DNA from: a virus
IMG/VR virus record: IMGVR_UViG_3300029319_000421
Location: 1-26,351 of that record
DNA: 26,351 nucleotides
Direction: 5' to 3' (one strand)
This document shows positions 1 to 7,116 of this stretch, one piece after another (the first letter of the stretch is position 1; every line of letters starts with the position of its first letter). Both the position numbers and the translations under genes were made by a program. A model generated the notes under the pieces. The model did no database searches, was not told the DNA's origin, and was given only the letters and a program-made list of their open reading frames with translations.

Positions 1-2
1 CA

Positions 3-980
3 ATTGATAAAGGTTTTCTAGCTGAAGAAAAAGATTATGGTTTACAAAAACCTCTTGACGAATATTTAGCTGATGGTGGTCGAGTCGGTTTCAACGTTGG
101 AGGAATAACAGACCCTCAAGCTTTAGCTATTTATAATTCGATGAACGCTTATGGTTTCTCTGATCAAGAGATAGCAGACGCAATCACAGCTCAAGGTTAT
201 GATGCAGGAACATTAGGACAAACAACTACAACTACATCTGATACACCAACTACACCTACACCAAGTGAAGGTATTATCGGTATAGATTTACAAGAACGAG
301 GTGGTGGATTTAATCCTTTTGGTCCATTGCAACCAACTTTTACCAGACCAGCAGGATCTGATCCATCAGTATCAGAGGATGCTTTTTTTGGTTTAGGCAG
401 ATTTTTACAAGGTAAAGAAAGAGGCACACTTGGAACTAGATTAGCGGCTCAGAAACCTATAGTACCTTTACCTAGTTTTGCAGCAGCATATTCAAGGAGT
501 CCTTTTAATCCTGACTCTAAAAATTATAACCCTGATTTTGTAGATCAATTAAATTATTTAGAATTAGGTGATGGTTTAATTGGTATGTCTAGTGTTGGTT
601 TAAAATACGGACCTAAATCTGTATTAGCTGGTAAAAATGTAATATCAGGTTTTGGTACAAACAATTATCAAAAAGCTTTAGAAAAATTCATTGCAAAAGC
701 AAGGGGAGATAGAAAAATAAAAGCACAAGAAGAATTAGATAATTTCTTAGCTGCAGAAAAAACAAGAAAAGAAATAGCTAAAGCTGCAGAAAAAGCAAAA
801 TATAATATTACATCTGATTCTGATTTTGGTGGTGGAACTCCTGGTGGTGGAGGTGGTAATGTAAAAACTAGTGGTGGTGATGTTTATGGTGGTGCTGCAT
901 ATGGTTATAATGAAGCTGCAGAAAAAACAGATTATTACAAAGACGGTGGCCTCGCTTCAATGTTTGCGGAGAAAAGATAA
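3..980 (+). CDS. Unknown Gly-rich phage protein, 5' end outside window
   Basis: The frame is open from the first bases, so the true start lies upstream; the ATG at 141 is internal because coding sequence continues before it with a DGGRVGF segment near base 75. The visible part is about 325 residues. It has a Thr/Pro-rich low-complexity stretch after residue ~30 from the internal Met, a Lys/Ala/Glu-rich probably helical segment (bases ~660-800), then a Gly-rich linker and a C-terminal tail reading KDGGLASMFAEKR. Both ends carry the short DGG[R/L] motif that recurs in small genes downstream. It lies just upstream of the portal gene, where terminase or virion accessory genes often sit, but I see no ATPase or nuclease motif. 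Function unknown. The reading frame is certain; the role is not. Confidence 0.75.
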   Translation: MDKGFLAEEKDYGLQKPLDEYLADGGRVGFNVGGITDPQALAIYNSMNAYGFSDQEIADAITAQGYDAGTLGQTTTTTSDTPTTPTPSEGIIGIDLQERGGGFNPFGPLQPTFTRPAGSDPSVSEDAFFGLGRFLQGKERGTLGTRLAAQKPIVPLPSFAAAYSRSPFNPDSKNYNPDFVDQLNYLELGDGLIGMSSVGLKYGPKSVLAGKNVISGFGTNNYQKALEKFIAKARGDRKIKAQEELDNFLAAEKTRKEIAKAAEKAKYNITSDSDFGGGTPGGGGGNVKTSGGDVYGGAAYGYNEAAEKTDYYKDGGLASMFAEKR

Positions 981-1159
981 TGGATATAAAATACAACGCT
1001 GACATAGGAGCTTTTGTAAATACTGCAAATGATGAACCAGTTACACAAGCAGAATTATTACAATGGGCTAAATTAAATCCAGAGCCGCTTAAAGAAGATA
1101 AGAAACCAAACACAGAGATACTCGAAGAAGTAATTGAAACATTTAACAAAACAGGATAG
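980..1159 (+). CDS. Small acidic hypothetical protein (59 aa)
   Basis: A 59-residue ORF whose ATG overlaps the upstream stop by one base (TAATG at 978-982), the usual sign of translational coupling. It starts MDIKYNADIGAFV and contains an amphipathic segment (AELLQWAKLNPEPL) and an acidic helix near the C-terminus (TEILEEVIETF). It ends 9 nt before the portal start. I do not recognise a family. The tight packing between two long genes and the sensible amino-acid composition argue that it is real. A role in head or portal assembly would be a guess from position only. Confidence 0.6.
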   Translation: MDIKYNADIGAFVNTANDEPVTQAELLQWAKLNPEPLKEDKKPNTEILEEVIETFNKTG

Positions 1160-1168
1160 GTTAACCAA

Positions 1169-3700
1169 ATGGCCACAATAGACAAACCATTACCAAATAC
1201 GAAGACAACTGTTGAAGTTCCAGGAGAAGTGGAAATTCAAGAAGCGATCAAAGAAAACGTAGAAGAGATTCAAGAAAAAGGCGGACCTGTCGAAATAGAA
1301 ATGACAGAAGAAGGTGGTGCTGAAATTTCTTTTGATCCAAAAGTTGCTTCAGAAGAAGGTGGACAAGATCATTATGAAAATCTTGCAGAGTTTTTAGGTG
1401 ACGAAATTTTAGAACCATTAGGTTCAAAATTAGTCGATCAATACAGAGAATACAAAGAGTCCAGAGGTGACTGGGAAGAAACTTATAGAAACGGACTAGA
1501 ACTTTTAGGATTTAAATATGAAAGAAGAACGGAACCATTTAGAGGCGCTTCTGGCGTCAATCACCCTGTACTTGCAGAAGCGGTTACGCAGTTTCAAGCG
1601 CAGGCTTATAAAGAGTTACTCCCAGCTGATGGACCAGTACGAACGCAAATAATGGGAGATGTCAATGTTCAAAAAGAAGAACAGGCAAAGCGTGTAAAAG
1701 ATTTTATGAATTATCAAATTATGGATCAGATGAAAGAGTATGAACCAGAGTTTGATCAAATGCTTTTTTACCTCCCTCTCTCAGGCTCTACTTTTAAGAA
1801 AGTATATTATGATGCTCTCTTAGGTAGAGCCGTGTCTAAGTTTGTACCAGCAGAGGATTTAATTGTACCTTATTCTGCAAACTCACTAGATGATGCAGAT
1901 GCAGTGGTGCACGTTATAAAAATTTCAGAAAACGAATTAAAGAAACAACAGGTTGCAGGATTTTACAGAGACATAGAATTAGGTAATCCACCTATAACTG
2001 AGAATCAATTAGAAGATAAAAAATTAGAACTAGAGGGTATTTCAAAAGATGGTCAAGAAGATCAATACACTTTGTATGAAATACATACCAATTTAGATTT
2101 AGAGGGTTATGAAGATGTGGGAGAAGATGGCGAACCAACAGGAATTAAACTTCCATACATTGTAACTGTTTCACAGGCGGGTAATAAAGTTTTATCTATT
2201 AGGAGAAACTACAAAGTAATGGACCCGTTAAAGAAAAAAATAAATTATTTTGTGCAATTTAAATTTTTACCTGGCACAGGTTTTTATGGTTTTGGTCTAA
2301 TCCATATGATTGGTGGATTAACTAGAACTGCAACAGCAGCTCTTAGACAGTTGTTGGATGCAGGAACTTTAGCTAACTTACCAGCCGGTTTTAAATCTAG
2401 AGGTATAAGAGTCAGAGATGATGCTCAACCTTTACAACCTGGTGAGTTCAGAGACGTAGACGCTCCTGGTGGAAACATCAGAGATCAGTTTATGACTCTA
2501 CCCTTTAAAGGTCCAGATGCAACACTTCTACAATTAATGGGAGTTGTTGTATCTGCTGGCCAACGATTCGCGAGCATCGCTGATGCACAAGTGGGTGATA
2601 TGAATCAAGCCGCTGCCGTCGGTACGACTGTAGCTTTATTGGAGCGTGGATCGCGGGTAATGTCAGCTATACACAAAAGATTATATGTCGGATTAAAACA
2701 AGAATTTAAATTATTAGCAGAAGTATTTAAAACATACTTACCACCTGTCTATCCATACGATGTACCAGGTGCAACAAGAGAAATTAAAATGCAAGATTTT
2801 GATGATAGAGTAGATATATTACCTGTAGCAGATCCAAACATCTTCTCACAGACGCAAAGAATATCTTTAGCTCAATCTCAATTACAACTGGCGCAATCAA
2901 ATCCTCGTATACATAACCTATATCAAGCATATAGATCTATGTATGATGCGCTAGGAGTGAAAAATGTAAATGCAATATTACCACCACCTTCTCCACCAAT
3001 GCCAATGGACCCTGCATTAGAACATATTATGGCTATGTCAGCAAAACCTTTTCAGGCTTTTCCGGGACAGGATCACAAAGCACACATTGATGCTCACTTA
3101 AACTTTATGAGACTAAACCAAGTGCAAAATAATCCTGCAGCAATGGCAGCTTTACAGAAAAATATTTTAGAACACATAAGTTTAATGGCACAAGAGCAAG
3201 TACAATTAGAATTTGTAGAAGAATTACAAGAAGCACAAATGATTCAACAACAAATGCAAGCAATGGGAGCACAAAATCCTGCGATGGCAGCTGGTATGAT
3301 GCAAAATCCACAAATGATGCAGTCACAACAACGTCTACAACAGATTACAAACCAAATAGAGTCACGAAAAGCGAAGCTGATTGCAGAAATGCAGGAAGAT
3401 TTTGCTAAAGAAGAAGAAAAAATTATGGGTGAGTTTGGTGGCGATCCATTATTAAGACTAAAAGGTAGAGAAATTGACCTTCGAGCACAAGAAAATCAGA
3501 GAAAAGAGGAAGAAGGACAAGAAAGATTAGATCTTGATAAGATGAGAGCGATGATGAACCAAGATATTCAAGAACAAAAGCTTCAACAGAACGAAGAATT
3601 GGCAGGTTTACGTGCTGGCGTGTCTTTAGCGAAGCAATCAATGGCTGATGCAAGTAAAATTCACGATTTCGGTAGAAACTTTCCAAAGAAAAAGGTATAA
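1169..3700 (+). CDS. Portal protein, P22-like
   Basis: 843 residues, somewhat longer than P22 gp1 (about 725). The portal forms the dodecameric ring at the capsid vertex through which DNA is packaged and the tail attaches. The first ~70 residues are acidic and low in complexity. The body from ~80 (YREYKESRGDWEETYRNGLE) through FRGASGVNHPVLAEA, the YLPLSGSTFKKVYYD segment and a GFGLIHMIGGLTRTATAALR helix matches what I know of P22-type portals from marine phages. In the second half come an AAAVGTTVALLERGSRVMSAIHKR helix-rich part and a C-terminal Gln/Met/Glu-rich coiled coil (about residues 640-790), consistent with the barrel that reaches into the capsid. Only a weak AGG ribosome site precedes the ATG. 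The scaffold, capsid and adaptor genes downstream agree with this call. Confidence 0.88.
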   Translation: MATIDKPLPNTKTTVEVPGEVEIQEAIKENVEEIQEKGGPVEIEMTEEGGAEISFDPKVASEEGGQDHYENLAEFLGDEILEPLGSKLVDQYREYKESRGDWEETYRNGLELLGFKYERRTEPFRGASGVNHPVLAEAVTQFQAQAYKELLPADGPVRTQIMGDVNVQKEEQAKRVKDFMNYQIMDQMKEYEPEFDQMLFYLPLSGSTFKKVYYDALLGRAVSKFVPAEDLIVPYSANSLDDADAVVHVIKISENELKKQQVAGFYRDIELGNPPITENQLEDKKLELEGISKDGQEDQYTLYEIHTNLDLEGYEDVGEDGEPTGIKLPYIVTVSQAGNKVLSIRRNYKVMDPLKKKINYFVQFKFLPGTGFYGFGLIHMIGGLTRTATAALRQLLDAGTLANLPAGFKSRGIRVRDDAQPLQPGEFRDVDAPGGNIRDQFMTLPFKGPDATLLQLMGVVVSAGQRFASIADAQVGDMNQAAAVGTTVALLERGSRVMSAIHKRLYVGLKQEFKLLAEVFKTYLPPVYPYDVPGATREIKMQDFDDRVDILPVADPNIFSQTQRISLAQSQLQLAQSNPRIHNLYQAYRSMYDALGVKNVNAILPPPSPPMPMDPALEHIMAMSAKPFQAFPGQDHKAHIDAHLNFMRLNQVQNNPAAMAALQKNILEHISLMAQEQVQLEFVEELQEAQMIQQQMQAMGAQNPAMAAGMMQNPQMMQSQQRLQQITNQIESRKAKLIAEMQEDFAKEEEKIMGEFGGDPLLRLKGREIDLRAQENQRKEEEGQERLDLDKMRAMMNQDIQEQKLQQNEELAGLRAGVSLAKQSMADASKIHDFGRNFPKKKV

Positions 3701-3722
3701 ATCATAACTTAAGGAGTTAACT

Positions 3723-3914
3723 ATGGTTAAAAACAGAAAAAATGGTCGAGATAACGTAAAAGTTGTCCCTGAACTTGGTGCTAACGCAAAAGGCGAGCAG
3801 CAAGGTGGCATTCCTGTAGAGATGACTGATCCATTTACTTCACAAGAAGTAGATGTGAGAGGCACAAAGAGAATGAGACCAGATAAAAAACCTGTAAAAG
3901 CAACTTGGTATTAA
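3723..3914 (+). CDS. Small basic hypothetical protein (63 aa)
   Basis: 63 residues with a clear AAGGAG ribosome site 7-8 nt before the ATG. The N-terminus is basic (MVKNRKNGRDNVKVVPELGA); the middle has IPVEMTDPFTSQEVDVRGTKRMRP. There is no membrane segment, cysteine or recognisable domain. It opens the run of small late genes that follows the portal. I recall similar short proteins at this position in uncultured marine phages but know no function for them. The strong ribosome site and the tight fit between neighbours support it as a gene. Confidence 0.65.
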   Translation: MVKNRKNGRDNVKVVPELGANAKGEQQGGIPVEMTDPFTSQEVDVRGTKRMRPDKKPVKATWY

Positions 3915-3917
3915 ATT

Positions 3918-4304
3918 ATGTGGTTATCGGCGATTAAATTAGCCGTCTCTGCGGGAAGTAAGATTTATGCTAACAAGCAGAAGACGAAAATGGCTATGTC
4001 AGAGGCGCAACTTATGCACGCAACTAAAATGGCCCAAGGTCAAGAAGCTTATCAGGGAAAACTTTTAGAAGCCCGTCAATCAGATTGGAAGGACGAGGCA
4101 GTTTTATTAATTCTCTCAGCGCCAATAGTGGTGCTAGCTTGGGCAGTCGTAAGTGACGATCCGACTGCGATGGACAAAGTTAAATTGTTCTTCGAATACT
4201 TCTCGTCATTGCCGTCGTGGTTTACAAACTTGTGGATCCTTGTCGTGGCGTCAATTTATGGAATCAAGGGAACACAAATTTTTAGGAACGGAGGAAAAAA
4301 ATAA
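3918..4304 (+). CDS. Holin-like membrane protein (3TM / gene-transfer-agent holin type)
   Basis: 128 residues. Residues 1-13 are mildly hydrophobic; 15-57 form a Lys/Gln/Ala-rich amphipathic helix; SDWKDE at 55-60 leads straight into a membrane segment (~61-79, AVLLILSAPIVVLAWAVV). A second one follows at ~101-117 (FTNLWILVVASIYGI), and the tail is short and basic. The order helix, W-K-D-E, membrane span, membrane span matches what I recall of the three-TM holin family linked to gene-transfer-agent release. Holins form the inner-membrane lesion that lets the lysis enzyme out; I see no endolysin in the window. It starts 3 nt after the previous stop without a visible ribosome site, suggesting re-initiation. 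A structural membrane protein is the alternative. Confidence 0.6.
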   Translation: MWLSAIKLAVSAGSKIYANKQKTKMAMSEAQLMHATKMAQGQEAYQGKLLEARQSDWKDEAVLLILSAPIVVLAWAVVSDDPTAMDKVKLFFEYFSSLPSWFTNLWILVVASIYGIKGTQIFRNGGKK

Positions 4305-4663
4305 TGGCAAATCCTAGATTTAACAAACAAGTCGCTCAACCAAGAGGAATGAAAGTTGGCGGCAGAGTAAAAAGAATGGGTGGTGGTAGTATGGGTGGCA
4401 GAACTGGAGATATGATGTATTCACGTGGTCAAGGTATGAATATGAAATCAAAAAGAATGCCAACTGAACTTATGGATAGAGGCGCTATGAAAAAAGGCGG
4501 CAAAGTCGGTAAGAAAAAACAAGGCTACAAAGCTAGAAAAGATGAGTCTATTGCTATGAGAATCAAAAAGAAAAGAACTAAGAAGCAATTAAAAGCTTCT
4601 AGAGATGAGTCTTATGGTAAGTTTGGATCTAAAGCTAAAAAATCTGGAAAGATTAATAAATAG
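4304..4663 (+). CDS. Gly/Lys/Met-rich basic protein
   Basis: 119 residues, very basic, almost without acidic residues in the first half. The N-terminus is MANPRFNKQVAQPRGMKVGG; the motif GG[R/K]V occurs twice (KVGGRVKRMGGG near 17-28, KKGGKVGKKK near 63-73). Then come two similar segments, KARKDESIAMRIKKKRTKK and KASRDESYGKFGSKAKK, each with an [A/S]R[K]DES core. The ATG overlaps the preceding TAA by one base. The composition suggests nucleic-acid binding or charge neutralisation inside the head, but no DNA-binding fold can be named. It begins the contiguous array of basic mini-proteins up to about 6478. Confidence 0.65.
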   Translation: MANPRFNKQVAQPRGMKVGGRVKRMGGGSMGGRTGDMMYSRGQGMNMKSKRMPTELMDRGAMKKGGKVGKKKQGYKARKDESIAMRIKKKRTKKQLKASRDESYGKFGSKAKKSGKINK

Positions 4664-4818
4664 TGAAAGGTCAAAAAAAAGTTAAAAAAGTAATGCGTGA
4701 GTTTAAAAAAGGTAAACTCAACATTGGTGGCTCAAAGAAAAAAGTCAAGAACAGAAAGCAAGCGATTGCAATCGCTCTTTCTGAAGCTGGCATAAGTAAA
4801 AAAAACAGGAGAAAATAA
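4663..4818 (+). CDS. DUF6496-type basic mini-protein (51 aa)
   Basis: A GTG-initiated ORF whose first base is the last base of the upstream TAG stop (TAGTG). The product has 51 residues: MKGQKKVKKVMREFKKGKL, then a Gly/Lys linker, then NRKQAIAIALSEAGISKK. The KKVM.EFK.GKL ... RKQAIAIALSEAG layout is what I know as the DUF6496 family, common in phages and some bacteria, of unknown function. About 40 percent of residues are Lys or Arg. Its 3' end overlaps the next ATG by one base (TAATG). Strong family resemblance makes it real despite its size. Confidence 0.8.
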   Translation: MKGQKKVKKVMREFKKGKLNIGGSKKKVKNRKQAIAIALSEAGISKKNRRK

Positions 4819-4940
4819 TGAAACCAGTACCTGCAGGAAAAAAAGGAAAAGGTCTACGTAAACTTCCTAAAGAAGTCCGAAACAAAATGGGCTTTATGAA
4901 AAAAGGTGGACGAGTAAAAAAAATGAAAAGGAAAAAGTAA
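4818..4940 (+). CDS. Very small basic protein with KKGGRV motif (40 aa)
   Basis: A 40-residue ORF, start overlapping the previous stop by one base and ending directly before the next ATG at 4941. It begins MKPVPAGKKGKGLRKLPKEV and ends in MKKGGRVKKMKRKK. The KKGGRV element is the same short motif found in the neighbouring small genes. The segment GLRKLPKEVRNKMGFMKKGG looks like a conserved unit: a short amphipathic stretch followed by the Gly-Gly turn and a poly-basic tail. Function unknown. Exact end-to-end packing with both neighbours is the main evidence that it is translated. Confidence 0.65.
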   Translation: MKPVPAGKKGKGLRKLPKEVRNKMGFMKKGGRVKKMKRKK

Positions 4941-5216
4941 ATGACGAAACTATGTCCTCGAGGTAAGGCTGCTGCGAAGAGAAAATTTAAGGTATACCCC
5001 AGTGCATACGCGAACGCATATGCTAGCAAAATTTGTGCGGGTAAAATTAAAGATCCATCTGGAGTAAAAAGAAAAGACTTTAGAGGTAGTAAAGCCAAAG
5101 GTGGTTTGATGGGTGAACTCAACAGACCAGATAGAGGTTATAAAAATGGTGGTAAGGTTGCCAGAGGATGTGGTGCTATTATGTCTAACAGACGTAAAAA
5201 AACAAAGATGATGTAA
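4941..5216 (+). CDS. Conserved small phage protein with KVYPSAYANAYASKIC motif
   Basis: 91 residues. The N-terminal half (LCPRGKAAAKRKFKVYPSAY, then ANAYASKICAGKIKDPSG) is a block I recall as strongly conserved among marine phages, with two cysteines flanking an aromatic/Ala helix. The C-terminal half is Gly/Lys-rich and ends GYKNGGKVARGCGAIMSNRR plus a basic tail, again with the GG[K]V motif. It abuts the previous stop (TAA directly followed by ATG). The conserved cysteines (C5, C32, C77) might bind metal, but this cannot be shown here. No function is assigned in any family I know. Confidence 0.75.
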   Translation: MTKLCPRGKAAAKRKFKVYPSAYANAYASKICAGKIKDPSGVKRKDFRGSKAKGGLMGELNRPDRGYKNGGKVARGCGAIMSNRRKKTKMM

Positions 5217-5217
5217 G

Positions 5218-5622
5218 ATGGCAAAAAATGGTCTTGATAAATGGTTCAAACAGAAATGGGTAGATATTGGGAGCAAGCGAAAGGATGGTTCTTTCGCAAA
5301 GTGTGGCCGTTCCAAACAGAAGAAGGACGCCAAACGAAAGTATCCAAAATGCGTCCCACTTGCAAAAGCCACTCGGATGACCGAGTCGCAAAGGGCGAGT
5401 GCTGTCAAACGAAAAAGAGCAGTGGCTCAAGGAGTGGGTGGTAAACCAACCAACGTTGCAACATTTGCAAAGAGAAGTAAAAAAGCAGATGGAGGTTCAG
5501 TTGGTAATTCAATGATCAAACAAGCACAAAGAGATTATAAAGGTAGTTACATTTCTGGAAGTTTGGGTGGTGTGAAAGTTGGTAACCCAAGTTACAAAAA
5601 ATATTATAAGGGAATGTTATAA
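5218..5622 (+). CDS. Conserved phage protein (GLDKWFKQKWVDIGS type)
   Basis: 134 residues. The first half holds GLDKWFKQKWVDIGSKRKDG, CGRSKQKKDAKRKYPKCVPL and KATRMTESQRASAVKRKRA, a pattern I recall in a family of unknown function in marine phages and giant viruses (I believe DUF5872, not verifiable here). Two cysteines sit in CGR and KYPKCVP, spaced like a possible metal pair. The second half has the motif KADGGSVGN, then a Tyr/Gly-rich tail (YKGSYISGSLGGVKVGNPSY). It starts one base after the preceding stop and ends with a one-base overlap (TAATG). Likely a nucleic-acid- or capsid-associated basic protein; function unknown. Confidence 0.72.
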   Translation: MAKNGLDKWFKQKWVDIGSKRKDGSFAKCGRSKQKKDAKRKYPKCVPLAKATRMTESQRASAVKRKRAVAQGVGGKPTNVATFAKRSKKADGGSVGNSMIKQAQRDYKGSYISGSLGGVKVGNPSYKKYYKGML

Positions 5623-5903
5623 TGAGAAGACAGGATAGAATGCCTGCAAGAAATAAAAAGAACTTCAGATCTACGAAGTCTGGAGCAGGAATGACACGAG
5701 CTGGCGTTGCTGCTTACAGAAGAATGAATCCTGGCTCAAAACTAAAAACAGCCGTGACGGGTAAAGTAAAACCTGGATCTAAAGCTGCGAAGAGACGTAA
5801 GTCCTTCTGCGCGAGAAGCGCCGGTCAAATGAAAAAATTTCCTAAAGCAGCAAAGAATCCTAATTCTAGACTACGTCAGGCTAGAAGAAGGTGGAAATGT
5901 TAA
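5622..5903 (+). CDS. Conserved basic phage protein (DUF6321-like)
   Basis: 93 residues, extremely Arg/Lys-rich. Visible blocks are GAGMTRAGVAAYRRMNPGSK, LKTAVTGKVKPGSKAAKRRK, SFCARSAGQMKKFPKAAKNP and a terminal LRQARRRWKC. I recall the GV..YRR.NPGSKL.TAVT ... RRKSFCAR ... RWKC arrangement as a phage family of unknown function, probably DUF6321. The conserved cysteine in SFCAR and the C-terminal cysteine suggest a structural or metal role. The start overlaps the preceding stop by one base. Its 3' end overlaps the next gene's ATG by seven bases, and its own coding sequence supplies that gene's ribosome site. Confidence 0.75.
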   Translation: MRRQDRMPARNKKNFRSTKSGAGMTRAGVAAYRRMNPGSKLKTAVTGKVKPGSKAAKRRKSFCARSAGQMKKFPKAAKNPNSRLRQARRRWKC

Positions 5904-6100
5904 GACAAGCAATACTACAAGCACTAGAAGATAAATACCAAGCACAAATATCTGAAGCAGATGCAACTATAAAAATTTATCTAGATCACTCTGTTGGTAT
6001 CGGAGAACATCCACAACACATAGAAGAGATGGATAAACTTTTACAAAAAATTGTAGATGCTCAAGAAAAACTAAAAGAACTACAGGCTTTTAAATTATGA
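5897..6100 (+). CDS. Small helical conserved phage protein (67 aa)
   Basis: 67 residues, MLRQAILQALEDKYQAQISE onward, with a conserved-looking core NSVGIGEHP-type segment (here DHSVGIGEHPQHIEEMDKLL) between two helices; cyanophages encode comparable proteins. A GTG at 5891 would add two residues, but the AGAAGGTGG ribosome site at 5885-5893 has sensible spacing only to the ATG at 5897, so I prefer that start. The protein is probably a helical hairpin or coiled coil. In contrast to its basic neighbours it is acidic. Function unknown. Confidence 0.72.
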   Translation: MLRQAILQALEDKYQAQISEADATIKIYLDHSVGIGEHPQHIEEMDKLLQKIVDAQEKLKELQAFKL

Positions 6101-6204
6101 TAAATTTTTTTAAAAAACTGTTTGGGATAGATTCTTTGGAAAAAAGAATTAGAATACTAGAGAGAAAAAATTACTGGAGAGAGAAGTATGGCAAAAGATC
6201 CTAA
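6097..6204 (+). CDS. Tiny amphipathic protein (35 aa), overlapped at both ends
   Basis: A 35-residue ORF starting in an ATGA overlap with the previous stop and ending 17 nt inside the next gene. It reads MINFFKKLFGIDSLEKRIRI followed by a basic tail ending KYGKRS. The first 12 residues are a short hydrophobic/basic amphipathic stretch, the rest a charged helix. It fills the only gap between two well-supported genes and is coupled at the 5' end, which is why I list it. It may instead be a non-functional leader that lets ribosomes reach the 6188 start. Confidence 0.42.
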   Translation: MINFFKKLFGIDSLEKRIRILERKNYWREKYGKRS

Positions 6205-6478
6205 GAAAGGAACAGGTAAACACCCTGGAAAAAAATATGGTAGACGACTTTATACTGACGAAAACCCGCGTGACACTGTTGGAATCAAGTTTGCAACGCC
6301 GACAGATGCGAGAAAAACAGTGGCGAAAGTTAAAAAGATTAATAAACCGTTTGCTAGGAAAATTCAAATTTTAACTGTTGGAGAACAGCGAGCCAAAGTT
6401 ATGGGTAAAAGAGAAGTCGCTTCAATATTTAAGAAAGGTAAAGATGCTATCAGGAGAACAAATAATAGAAAAGCTTAA
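6188..6478 (+). CDS. Conserved basic phage protein (KKGTGK...RRLYTDENP)
   Basis: 96 residues with a GGAGAG ribosome site about 7 nt before the ATG. The N-terminus MAKDPKKGTGKHPGKKYGRR, followed by LYTDENPRDTVGIKFATPTD, resembles small proteins I know from cyanophages and other marine phages in which K.GTGKKP...RRLYTDENP.DTV..KF.TP.D is conserved. The C-terminal half (KKINKPFARKIQILTVGEQR AKVMG) is helical and basic. It overlaps the next gene by 35 nt. Function unknown; the N-terminal block looks like a binding peptide rather than an enzyme. Confidence 0.72.
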   Translation: MAKDPKKGTGKHPGKKYGRRLYTDENPRDTVGIKFATPTDARKTVAKVKKINKPFARKIQILTVGEQRAKVMGKREVASIFKKGKDAIRRTNNRKA

Positions 6479-6683
6479 GAGAAGAATAAATGCAACTCTA
6501 CAACAGATTGGAGACAGTATGATTACTGGTGGGGTTGACAGTATGGAAAAATACAAATATATGTTAGGACAGGCAGCAGCCTATCAAATAATAATACAGG
6601 AAATCTCTAACCTGCAAAAAGAAGATGAAAAGGAGCCAAATGACGGAAACGTTATCGACATCAAAGGAAGTACCAAAAACTAA
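6444..6683 (+). CDS. Small conserved helical phage protein (79 aa)
   Basis: 79 residues from the ATG at 6444 (MLSGEQIIEKLKRRINATLQ). Upstream codons in this frame (back to 6378) lie wholly inside the preceding gene and look like shadow sequence. An AAAGG at 6434-6438 gives a ribosome site for 6444. The central ITGGVDSMEKYKYMLGQAAA segment resembles a recurring unit in marine and T7-like phage small proteins (a helix, then a TGG-like turn with Y.Y..G helix). It overlaps the previous gene by 35 nt and the GroES-like gene by 44 nt. Function unknown. Confidence 0.65.
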   Translation: MLSGEQIIEKLKRRINATLQQIGDSMITGGVDSMEKYKYMLGQAAAYQIIIQEISNLQKEDEKEPNDGNVIDIKGSTKN

Positions 6684-7101
6684 ACTGGCACTTCAAGAAA
6701 AATACGATCAAGAAAAAAAAGAAGAATCCCACGCAGTAAGACTAGATCCCGACAATATTAAGGAAATGGTAAGTCAATTACCAGAACCTGTTGGGTATAG
6801 AATTTTAGTTTTACCTTTTACACCAAAAGAGAAAACTAAAGGTGGAATATTATTTTCCCAAGAGCAATTAGATAAAGCTAGAATTGCAACTACGTGTGGT
6901 TATGTTTTAAAAATGGGAGATCTTGCATACAAGGACAAAGAAAAATTTAATAAACCTTGGTGCAAAATAGGAGATTGGGTAATGTTTGCCAGATATGCTG
7001 GTTCACGTTTACCAATAGAAGGTGGAGAAGTGCGAATACTAAACGATGACGAAGTGTTAGGGACCATAGGTGATCCCGAATCAGTTCTTCATTACATTTA
7101 A
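6640..7101 (+). CDS. groES: GroES-like co-chaperonin (phage Cpn10)
   Basis: 153 residues from the ATG at 6640, chosen over the in-frame ATG at 6625 because AAGGAG at 6630-6635 sits four bases before it. Residues ~1-45 are a charged extension absent from bacterial GroES; the Cpn10 fold follows: PVGYRILVLPF, then the mobile-loop region KEKTKGGILFSQEQ, CGYVLKMGDLAY, WCKIGDWVMFARYAG, and C-terminal EVRILNDDEVLGTI. GroES caps the host GroEL chamber; phage versions such as T4 gp31 allow folding of a capsid protein. Lying between portal and scaffold/capsid genes fits that role. I see no GroEL, so it should use the host's. The IEGGEVRILNDDEVLGTI layout is like phage Cpn10 proteins in cyanophages. Confidence 0.85.
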   Translation: MTETLSTSKEVPKTKLALQEKYDQEKKEESHAVRLDPDNIKEMVSQLPEPVGYRILVLPFTPKEKTKGGILFSQEQLDKARIATTCGYVLKMGDLAYKDKEKFNKPWCKIGDWVMFARYAGSRLPIEGGEVRILNDDEVLGTIGDPESVLHYI

Positions 7102-7116
7102 CATAGGAAGGATACT

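Noticed and set aside
5241-5444. 67-aa + strand ORF inside the 5218 gene
   Set aside because: The main frame holds a conserved pattern (GLDKWF..KWVD) with correct packing. This is an out-of-frame shadow.
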